64,000 nucleotides of DNA. It comes from Flavobacterium faecale. Its GTDB lineage: Bacteria; Bacteroidota; Bacteroidia; Flavobacteriales; Flavobacteriaceae. Position 1 is the stretch's first letter, and every line of letters begins with the position of its first letter. A model generated the notes under the pieces. The model saw nothing but the letters and a program-made list of their open reading frames with translations, did not search any database and was not told where the DNA came from. Shown piece after piece: positions 54,516 to 61,605 of the stretch. The DNA lies in the NCBI RefSeq assembly GCF_003076455.1, contig NZ_CP020918.1:2247501-2311500 (forward strand), read 5' to 3'. The translations under genes and the position numbers were made by a program.

Positions 54516-56294
54516 TTATGAATTATAAATCTTATCAAATAATGATTTGTAAATTCCCATAATGATTTTACGTCTTAGTTTTAAAGTAGGAGTAAGGTGT
54601 CCGCTATCAGCTGTCCAAACATCACTTGTCAATTCAAAACGTTTAATTTGTTCCCAATTTCCAAATTTGGTATTGATTTCGTTTATTTCTTCTTGAATAC
54701 GAGCAATAACTTCTTTGTTGTTTACTAATGAATCATTTGATGGGCCTAAATCAATTTTATGCAACACACCCCATTCTCTAACAAATTCAAAGTTGGGCTG
54801 AATGAAAGCAGCGGGCATTTTTTGTCCGTCACCAATAACCATCACTTGTTCAATAAAACGTGATTGTTTCATGGCATTTTCAATAAGTTGTGGTGCAATA
54901 TACTTTCCGCCAGATGTTTTGAACATTTCTTTTTTACGATCAGTAATTTTAAGAAAACCTTCGCTGTCTATCTCTCCAATGTCTCCGGTATGAAAATAAT
55001 CATCAATGATTACTTCTGCTGTTTTTGCATCATCTTTAAAATAGCCCATCATTACATTTGGACCTTTGCAAAGAATTTCGCCATCGGCAGCAATTTTTAC
55101 AGTTAGATTGTCAATAGGTTTCCCTACTGTTCCTACTTTGAAACCATTGTTACGCATGTCATTAACCGAAATCACAGGGGATGTTTCAGATAATCCGTAT
55201 CCTTCCATTACCGGAATTTGCGCTGCGGCAAAAACGCGAGATAATCTTGGTTGCAAGGGTGCACTACCAGAAACCATTAGCTCAATTTTACCTCCTAAAC
55301 CTTCTCTCCATTTACTGAAAATTAGTTTTTGAGCAATTTTGAGTTGCATTTCATACCACCATCCATTGGCGCCATAAGGTTCGTAACGCAACCCTAGATC
55401 ATTTGCCCAGAAAAATAACTTACGTTTGATTCCTGTTAAGTCATTTCCTTTTGAGTAAATTTTATCGTAGACTTTCTCTACTAGTCTAGGAACAACTGTG
55501 ATTACAGTGGGTTGCACCTCTTTGATGTTGTCGCTAATTTTTTCGATAGATTCACCAAAATAAATGGCAACACCATAATATTGGTATAGATAAAGTATCA
55601 TTCGTTCAAAAATATGACAAATAGGCAAGAAGCTAAGTGCTCGACTTACTCCTTCTTGAAATGGGATTCTCGGAGCACTGTTTAATACGTTTGAAACTAT
55701 ATTTTGGTGTGATAACATTACACCTTTTGGTCTTCCGGTTGTACCAGATGTATAGATAATTGTAGCGAGGTCAAGTGTTGTAACATTGTCTTTGCGCGCT
55801 TCTACTTCATTTTGGTTCGAAATATCTTCTCCTAAAACTAAGAGTTCTTTCCAGTTTTTACAATTGGTAACTGAATCAAATGAATATACTTCCTTCAATA
55901 AAGGTACATTTTTTTTGATTCGGCTTATTTTTTCGAATAATACTGCATCAGAGATGAAGCAATATTTAGCTTCACAATGGTTTAAAATATATTCATAATC
56001 CTCTTCAGTAATAGTAGGATATATAGGTACATTTTGAGCTCCTGTTTGCAAAATCCCGATATCAACTATATTCCACTCCGTTCTGTTGGTAGTAGAGATA
56101 ACAGCAATTTTGTCGTTTTTTTCGATTCCTAGTCGCAATAAACCACGAGAAATAGCATTGGCTTTTGCAATGTAATCTTGAGTTGAAGTCTTTACCCAAA
56201 CGCCATTCTCTTTGTTTACGAGTGCATCAGGAATGGTTTTGTATTTTTGTTCTTGGTAATAAGGAAGATCAAATAATCTTGTTATGGTTGTCAT
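54516..56294 (-). CDS. Long-chain fatty-acid-CoA ligase
   Basis: The 592-residue protein has the AMP-binding signatures: YTSGTTGRPKGVMLSH (phosphate loop), PVMEGYGLSETSPVIS, HTGDIGEID and KKEMFKTSGGKYIAPQ. It activates fatty acids with ATP and CoA, feeding the beta-oxidation enzymes in the next operon. The C-terminal Lys region (TPTLKLRRKI) is present. The length and architecture match the bacterial long-chain (FAA1/FadD15-like) ligases. The gene has its own terminator, so it is a separate unit on the same strand. Confidence 0.95.
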   Translation of the reverse strand: MTTITRLFDLPYYQEQKYKTIPDALVNKENGVWVKTSTQDYIAKANAISRGLLRLGIEKNDKIAVISTTNRTEWNIVDIGILQTGAQNVPIYPTITEEDYEYILNHCEAKYCFISDAVLFEKISRIKKNVPLLKEVYSFDSVTNCKNWKELLVLGEDISNQNEVEARKDNVTTLDLATIIYTSGTTGRPKGVMLSHQNIVSNVLNSAPRIPFQEGVSRALSFLPICHIFERMILYLYQYYGVAIYFGESIEKISDNIKEVQPTVITVVPRLVEKVYDKIYSKGNDLTGIKRKLFFWANDLGLRYEPYGANGWWYEMQLKIAQKLIFSKWREGLGGKIELMVSGSAPLQPRLSRVFAAAQIPVMEGYGLSETSPVISVNDMRNNGFKVGTVGKPIDNLTVKIAADGEILCKGPNVMMGYFKDDAKTAEVIIDDYFHTGDIGEIDSEGFLKITDRKKEMFKTSGGKYIAPQLIENAMKQSRFIEQVMVIGDGQKMPAAFIQPNFEFVREWGVLHKIDLGPSNDSLVNNKEVIARIQEEINEINTKFGNWEQIKRFELTSDVWTADSGHLTPTLKLRRKIIMGIYKSLFDKIYNS

Positions 56295-56376
56295 AGGTTA
56301 GTTATAATGTACTGCAAAATAGAAAAAAAATGTGATTCTTAAAAAAGAATGTTATATTTTTTCGAATAGCTCGTGG

Positions 56377-56808
56377 TTAAATTTTTTCGATGTAATCTTT
56401 ACTTCTTTCTCCTGCAATAAAAATTTTCTTCTTGTTGGGGTGTATAGAAAGTTGCACTGTTGTCCAGTTTTCTTCTGGATCTGACGTTTTTTTGTACCAA
56501 AAAGAATACTTGGAACTGTCGAACCCTTTTTCGAATAAAGGATATCCTTTTTCATTGGACTCAATACCCCAACTTATATTATTTTTTGATAGATCTTGAA
56601 ACTGATAAATACCTGTGCCATTTGCATTCAACAAAACTATTGGCTCGGTAGTGCCATCATATAGGTATGTTCCTGTAATGTCATGTCCAATTGTTGTTGT
56701 GAGATATACATCTTTATTATCTACTTTTATTAAAGTGGCACTATTTTGAGAAAAGGCGGTAGTGATAAATGCAAATAATAGTATAATGACAAAGTGGTAT
56801 TTTTTCAT
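56377..56808 (-). CDS. Small secreted protein of unknown function
   Basis: The 143-residue protein has a signal peptide (MKKYHFVIILLFAFITTAFSQ) and is otherwise strand-rich: ITGTYLYDGTTEPIVLLN, GTGIYQFQDLS and SFWYKKTSD. I do not recognise the family. It lies between the ligase and hydrolase genes with its own -7 box (TAGATTTG) upstream, and ends 82 bp before the ligase start. Confidence 0.7.
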   Translation of the reverse strand: MKKYHFVIILLFAFITTAFSQNSATLIKVDNKDVYLTTTIGHDITGTYLYDGTTEPIVLLNANGTGIYQFQDLSKNNISWGIESNEKGYPLFEKGFDSSKYSFWYKKTSDPEENWTTVQLSIHPNKKKIFIAGERSKDYIEKI

Positions 56809-56828
56809 TGTTGCTATTGTAAGTTAAA

Positions 56829-56836
56829 CAAATCTA
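56829..56836 (-). promoter_or_regulatory. Putative -7 box for the small secreted protein
   Basis: On the minus strand this reads TAGATTTG, 21 bases before the start codon. Confidence 0.5.
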
Positions 56837-57020
56837 ATTAAAAAAAGTCGTAATAATTATAATTGAACTCCTTTCTTTTATTGGTGATTAGTTAAATTTT
56901 TCTGAATTATTTGGGTTGTCTTGCTAATGAAATAGAAAAAAATAGCAGTATAAAAACCATTTCGATAAAAAAAAGGGTTAATTTTAATTTTCGAAAAACA
57001 ATTAAATATTTTGTATAACT

Positions 57021-57863
57021 ATGGGTGTAAATAAAAAACACATATTGCAAGGTGCACAAAATCAGGAATTTGCTTTGGATATTAGCTATTCTGAGCAAGG
57101 AAACCCGAAAGGGACTATAATTTTTTGTCACGGATTTAAAGGATTTAAAGACTGGGGATGTTGGCAAATGATAGCAGATTATTTTGTAAATAATGGGTTT
57201 GCATTTGTTAAATTTAATTTTTCTCATAACGGAATGGGTCTCGAAGATGCCTCTGATTTTACTGCGCTTGAAAAGTTTTCGATCAATACCTTAGGTAAAG
57301 AAATGGAGGATATAGCCAGTGTCGAGCATTTTTTGTTGAACGAGCTTCGATTGGAAATACCCGTTATAAACACACAAAATATTTTTTTAATAGGACACAG
57401 TAAGGGCGGAGTTGCTGCTTTGTTGTATTGCAGTCACAAACAAACGACCATTAAAAAGGTAGTGACATGGGCCAGCCCGTTTGATTTTCATCGCAGTTGG
57501 AATGCCAAATTTGTGGCACAATGGCGAGCAGCCGGAGTTCAATACATCAAGAATGCGAGAACAAATCAAATGATGCCGCTCAAGATCGAAATTTTAGAGG
57601 ATTTAGAGTCAAATAAAGCGTATTACGATTTGAGTCTTGCTAGTAAGAAAATGACAATTCCTTACCTCATTTTGCAAGGCACAAACGATGCTGCAGTGAA
57701 AATGGAGGAATTCAATTTACTCAAAAAACACTTTACAAAAGCCAAACATCAAATTATTGACGGTGCAAATCACGTCTTTGGTGGTTCGCATCCTTATGTA
57801 GGTGATGCGCTACCTGAGCATACGCAGGAATTGGTCGATTATACAAAAAATTTTTTGTTATGA
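57021..57863 (+). CDS. Alpha/beta hydrolase
   Basis: The 280-residue protein has an oxyanion segment (FCHGFKGFKDWGCW), nucleophile Ser in GHSKGG, Asp candidate in GTNDAAVKMEE and the final His in ANHVFGG, a complete triad. No signal peptide is present, so it is cytoplasmic. The family of such dienelactone-hydrolase-like or lysophospholipase-like enzymes is broad and the ester acted on is unknown. It overlaps the convergent membrane-protein gene by six bases. Confidence 0.92.
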   Translation: MGVNKKHILQGAQNQEFALDISYSEQGNPKGTIIFCHGFKGFKDWGCWQMIADYFVNNGFAFVKFNFSHNGMGLEDASDFTALEKFSINTLGKEMEDIASVEHFLLNELRLEIPVINTQNIFLIGHSKGGVAALLYCSHKQTTIKKVVTWASPFDFHRSWNAKFVAQWRAAGVQYIKNARTNQMMPLKIEILEDLESNKAYYDLSLASKKMTIPYLILQGTNDAAVKMEEFNLLKKHFTKAKHQIIDGANHVFGGSHPYVGDALPEHTQELVDYTKNFLL

Positions 57864-58616
57864 GTATTTTTCAAGGGTAGATTGTGCATTGTTCTGGTGG
57901 CTAGCACGGTAAATAAGAAGCGCCATAATGACTATCGAGACTATCGAAGCCTGCAGTGTACCAAGGTCCAGACCACCTTTGGTAATAGGTTTTGTTAGGA
58001 AATCTCCAAAGGTTGCACCAAATGGTCTAGTAAATACAAATGCAATCCAAAACAATAGAATGTGATTAATTTTTGTGTAGTAATGCAGTGCAACTACCAA
58101 CAGAATAATGCTGCCTGTAACCATAGCTCCGGTTAGATAGCTTATTCCCAACACATCACTTAGATAATCTCCAAAGGCGGTACCTAAACTGTTCGAAAAC
58201 AAAATAGCAGTCCAATAATAAAGTTCTTTTGGTAGCTCTTTGATTGGGAATACCTCAAGGGTTTTATATTTTTTAAACCATAATAGAAGGGTCAAGAGTA
58301 AACAACTTATTAGAATTAGGCTGCCATACGTGTAACCTAAATTCAAAGTGCGATCCATGAAATCTGAAATTTCTGTCCCGAGCGTTGTGGTTCCAATAAT
58401 CACCAACCAATATATAGCGGGTACGTATTTTTTTATCGAAAGTTGTAATCCTAATATACCAATAAAGAAAACTAAGGTAATTAAGATTCCAATGGCGTAG
58501 CCTAGATCTAGAGTCATAGAAATAAAGTCACCCAAGGTTTCGCCCAAGGTGGTTGCTACTATTTTCATGCTCCAAAAAAGGAGTGAAACTGCTGCTACTT
58601 TATTGATTTTATTCAT
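57858..58616 (-). CDS. COG4705-type membrane protein with fourfold motif
   Basis: The 252-residue protein has about eight membrane helices. Four copies of a short motif stand out: TLGETLGDF (23-31), TLGTEISDF (78-86), SLGTAFGDY (143-151) and PFGATFGDF (198-206), spaced 55, 65 and 55 residues, usually followed by a Leu/Gly-rich stretch such as LDLGY. The pattern is typical of the COG4705 family of unknown function. The equally spaced acidic residues inside the membrane could form a transport path. It is convergent with the hydrolase and has a TAGCTTTG box upstream. Confidence 0.85.
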   Translation of the reverse strand: MNKINKVAAVSLLFWSMKIVATTLGETLGDFISMTLDLGYAIGILITLVFFIGILGLQLSIKKYVPAIYWLVIIGTTTLGTEISDFMDRTLNLGYTYGSLILISCLLLTLLLWFKKYKTLEVFPIKELPKELYYWTAILFSNSLGTAFGDYLSDVLGISYLTGAMVTGSIILLVVALHYYTKINHILLFWIAFVFTRPFGATFGDFLTKPITKGGLDLGTLQASIVSIVIMALLIYRASHQNNAQSTLEKYS

Positions 58617-58668
58617 TTTTCGGATGTCTAGTTCTTGCTGTGATTCCTAATTACATTGCTTTATAAAT

Positions 58669-58676
58669 CAAAGCTA
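58669..58676 (-). promoter_or_regulatory. Putative -7 box for the COG4705-type gene
   Basis: On the minus strand this reads TAGCTTTG, 53 bases before the start codon. Confidence 0.5.
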
Positions 58677-58838
58677 ATCAATTTTATAGATCAAATTTGG
58701 GATGAGGATTAGTTTGGATTTTATTTAACTTTTGTACAAGTTGCAATTTGTGTTACAAAGCATTCTCGGCTACTTGGGCAGTTGTTAAATTGATGTTAGA
58801 GTCCGTTTTTGACTGTTTAGGTATGGTTGTTATTGTGG

Positions 58839-58846
58839 TATATTTG
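58839..58846 (+). promoter_or_regulatory. Putative -7 box for the lipoprotein esterase
   Basis: TATATTTG lies 14 bases before the ATG; a TTG at 58809-58811 is 27 bases upstream, longer than the usual -33 spacing. Confidence 0.5.
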
Positions 58847-58860
58847 TTAAAAAAGACAGT

Positions 58861-59697
58861 ATGCGTTACCTTATATATTTGGTTTTAATCATTATGACAT
58901 TTTCCACAATAGCTTGTAGTTCAAAAAAAATAAAAGACGAGCCCTACCTTACAACAACTATAAACGCTGATGAAAATGCACCTAAGTTGAATGTCTTTGT
59001 CCCTAGGAACAGCAAGGAAGACGCTCCCATATTGATTTTTGTTCATGGAGGATATTGGAACAGTGGACGAAAAGGTACTTATGACCTCATGGGACGCAAT
59101 TTTGCCAGCAAAGGTATCGTTACTATAATTCCGGATTACACCCTAAGTCCAATGGCTAATTATGATGAAATGACAAAACAAGTTGCAGCAGTAATTAATT
59201 GGACAAAAGCGAATGCGAAAAATTACAAGGGTAATCCAAAACAAATTTTTGTAACGGGTCATTCTGCAGGGGGACATCTCGCAGCACTGGCAGTAATGAA
59301 TCCAAAATATGGAATTGCAAAGAATACGATTTCGGGCATAATTCTTAATGATGCTGCAGGCTTGGATATGCACGATTATTTGCAAAAATATCCGCCTACT
59401 ACAGATCACGATTACTTAGCAACATGGACCAATGACCCTAAAAATTGGAAAGATGCTTCGCCAATCTATTTTATTGATAAAGATACACCGCCAATAATGA
59501 TGTATGTTGGTAAAAAAACCTATCCATCAATAACAGAAAGTAATGCTGCCTTTTTGAAGGTGTTACACAAAGTACAACCCAATGTCCAACCGATATTTCT
59601 AGATAAGGAGCACGTGCCAATGGTGACACAATACTTTAAACCGTGGAGTGATCGTTATGACGAGGTAATCGATTTTATAACGTTGAATAAAAAATAA
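58861..59697 (+). CDS. Lipoprotein alpha/beta hydrolase (esterase/formamidase-like)
   Basis: The 278-residue protein has a lipoprotein signal with Cys19 (STIACSS). It has the HGGYWNSG oxyanion motif of the hormone-sensitive-lipase/arylformamidase branch, nucleophile Ser in GHSAGG, and a C-terminal catalytic His in KEHVPM. It should act on small esters or amides in the periplasm. It is a single gene; the small HNH-like gene follows on the same strand after 96 bp. Confidence 0.9.
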   Translation: MRYLIYLVLIIMTFSTIACSSKKIKDEPYLTTTINADENAPKLNVFVPRNSKEDAPILIFVHGGYWNSGRKGTYDLMGRNFASKGIVTIIPDYTLSPMANYDEMTKQVAAVINWTKANAKNYKGNPKQIFVTGHSAGGHLAALAVMNPKYGIAKNTISGIILNDAAGLDMHDYLQKYPPTTDHDYLATWTNDPKNWKDASPIYFIDKDTPPIMMYVGKKTYPSITESNAAFLKVLHKVQPNVQPIFLDKEHVPMVTQYFKPWSDRYDEVIDFITLNKK

Positions 59698-59793
59698 TTT
59701 TTGGCATTGACTTTGAAATTTTCTACTTTTAACGTATCTTCATAAAAACGGTTTTTAACTGTTCTATTAATAAATATTTATACTATTTTTTGT

Positions 59794-60393
59794 ATGAAAT
59801 TAGAAAAAATGCATGCTATTAGAGTTTATCCAAATGAAGAATTCAAAGAAATTGTGATGGAGGATAAATTACGATTGCGCTACGCAGTATCCAACAAAGG
59901 CCGATTGATAAGCTTTGTAGACGATATAAAATTTGGTAGAGAATTAAAAGGCGGAATAACCGATGGTTACAAAATGTTTCGCTACAAACTATATTCTGCT
60001 GACCAAATTAAAAATAAGCACCTATTTGTTTGCAAATTGGTAGCTGAATTGTTTGTGTCAAAAACAAGTGAAGATCAAACTTATGTGCTACACTTGGATC
60101 GCGTTCGTGACAATGATGATCATCGAAATCTCAAGTGGGCAACGAGAGAAGAAATGATTGAACACAGCCGAAACAGTCCATTTGTGAAACAAGCCAAGTT
60201 AAAACTGATAGAGCACAATTTAAAGTCGAATGGTCGAAAATTGACGATTACAAAAGTAATGCACATCAAAAAGATACTTGCCAATCCTGTGCAAAAAACG
60301 CGTATGAAGATGATTGCCAAACAATTTGGTGTAAGTGAAATGCAGATTTGCAGAATAAAATCAGGAGAAAATTGGGGTCACATTAAAATATAA
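59794..60393 (+). CDS. Stand-alone NUMOD4/HNH-like protein
   Basis: The 199-residue protein begins with a NUMOD4-like segment (YAVSNKGRLISF) and carries an HNH_3-like core HLDRVRDNDDHRNLKWAT (100-117), where classic proteins have HIDGNKxNNRxENLEW. The second His of the usual HH pair is missing and Asn is changed to Asp-Asp. The C-terminus has a helix-turn-helix-type segment (AKQFGVSEMQICRIKSGENW), as in many intron-encoded or phage HNH endonucleases. It is not inside an intron or another gene. It may be an inactive or altered nuclease. Confidence 0.8.
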   Translation: MKLEKMHAIRVYPNEEFKEIVMEDKLRLRYAVSNKGRLISFVDDIKFGRELKGGITDGYKMFRYKLYSADQIKNKHLFVCKLVAELFVSKTSEDQTYVLHLDRVRDNDDHRNLKWATREEMIEHSRNSPFVKQAKLKLIEHNLKSNGRKLTITKVMHIKKILANPVQKTRMKMIAKQFGVSEMQICRIKSGENWGHIKI

Positions 60394-60445
60394 AGTCGAT
60401 TATAAAATGTATTTTTTTTCTCGATAACAAATAGGATTATAATTA

Positions 60446-60492
60446 AAAAACGCCAACCTATCTTTCATACGAAAGGTAGGTTGGCGTTTTTA
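60446..60492. terminator. Strong terminator between the HNH-like and deaminase genes
   Basis: AACGCCAACCTA and TAGGTTGGCGTT pair around an inner CTTTC/GAAAG stem, with A and T tracts on either side. It sits between convergent genes and serves both. Confidence 0.95.
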
Positions 60493-60513
60493 ATTTAAAT
60501 TATTACAGCATTA

Positions 60514-61533
60514 CTATAATGACTCGAAATAGTTTTCTACGGTTGCAATATGAGCTTGTTTTTCTGTTTCAGTTAACCAGCTTGCTTTGAATCCATTGAT
60601 TGCTAATTGTTTCAATTGGTCATTATTTAAATGCAGTGCCTTTGCGGTCTCAAAATAATTTTCGTTCATATACCCACCAAAATAAGCGGGGTCGTCTGAA
60701 TTGATTGTTGCCAAGATACCTTTATCCAACATCGTTACTAGGTTGTGATCTTCTAATTTTTGAACCACTTTTAGTTCCAAATTACTCAAAGGGCAAAGTG
60801 TTAAGGCTATTTGTTGATCAATAATGCGTTGCGTCAATTTTTCATCGTCCAAACAACGATTTCCGTGGTCAATACGGTCAATTTTCAATAAATCTAGGGC
60901 TTCCCAAATGTATTCTGCAGGTCCTTCTTCTCCGGCATGTGCGACCAATTTGAATCCTTCTTTAGCTGAAGCTTCAAAAACATTTACAAATTTGCTAGGA
61001 GGATTTCCAAGCTCAGAAGAGTCTAGACCAACACCATCAATCCATTCTTTGAACGGCAAGGCAGATGTTAAGGTTTGAAAAGCAGATTCCTCGCTCAAAT
61101 GGCGTAAGTAGGACATAATTAACTTATAGGAGATGTTCAATTCCTTTTTAGCTTTCTCCAAAGCATTGTAAATTCCTTTGATCACTACATCAAATGCAAC
61201 TCCTCTGTCTGTGTGGGTTTGCGGGTCAAAAAACACCTCTACGTGCACTACATTTTGGCTGTGTACTTTGGTCAAATAAGCCCAAGTTAAATCAAAAAAG
61301 TCTTGCTCGTGCAGCAATACTTGTGCACCCATGTAGTAAATATCCAAAAACTCTTGAAGGTTATTGAATTTATAGGCTTTTTTTAAGGATTCAACAGAAT
61401 CGTAGTCGAGAGCAATGTTGTTTCTTTTGGCGATTTCAAACATCAATTCGGGTTCAAAACTCCCTTCGATATGCAAATGTAATTCTGTTTTAGGTATGCC
61501 TTGTATGACTGATAATAAGTTTGATGCTTCCAT
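60514..61533 (-). CDS. Adenine-deaminase-type member of the adenosine deaminase family
   Basis: The 339-residue protein has metal ligands His19 and His21 in LHLHIEGS, then HAGEEG, the catalytic Glu, DHGNR and [11 protein letters not shown]. The segments [34 protein letters not shown] and [14 protein letters not shown] match the type-2 adenine deaminase subgroup (Pseudomonas PA0148, fungal Aah1) more than classical adenosine deaminase, so adenine to hypoxanthine is the likely reaction. Annotation pipelines often call it adenosine deaminase. A TAAATTTG box lies about 36 bases upstream; it is a single gene. Confidence 0.85.
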   Translation of the reverse strand: MEASNLLSVIQGIPKTELHLHIEGSFEPELMFEIAKRNNIALDYDSVESLKKAYKFNNLQEFLDIYYMGAQVLLHEQDFFDLTWAYLTKVHSQNVVHVEVFFDPQTHTDRGVAFDVVIKGIYNALEKAKKELNISYKLIMSYLRHLSEESAFQTLTSALPFKEWIDGVGLDSSELGNPPSKFVNVFEASAKEGFKLVAHAGEEGPAEYIWEALDLLKIDRIDHGNRCLDDEKLTQRIIDQQIALTLCPLSNLELKVVQKLEDHNLVTMLDKGILATINSDDPAYFGGYMNENYFETAKALHLNNDQLKQLAINGFKASWLTETEKQAHIATVENYFESL

Positions 61534-61568
61534 AAGATGTATTGTGTATTTTTAAATTGGTAATGGTG

Positions 61569-61576
61569 CAAATTTA
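61569..61576 (-). promoter_or_regulatory. Putative -7 box for the deaminase gene
   Basis: On the minus strand this reads TAAATTTG, 36 bases before the start codon. Confidence 0.5.
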
Positions 61577-61605
61577 ATTATAATTTGAAAACGATTCTCA
61601 TAAAA

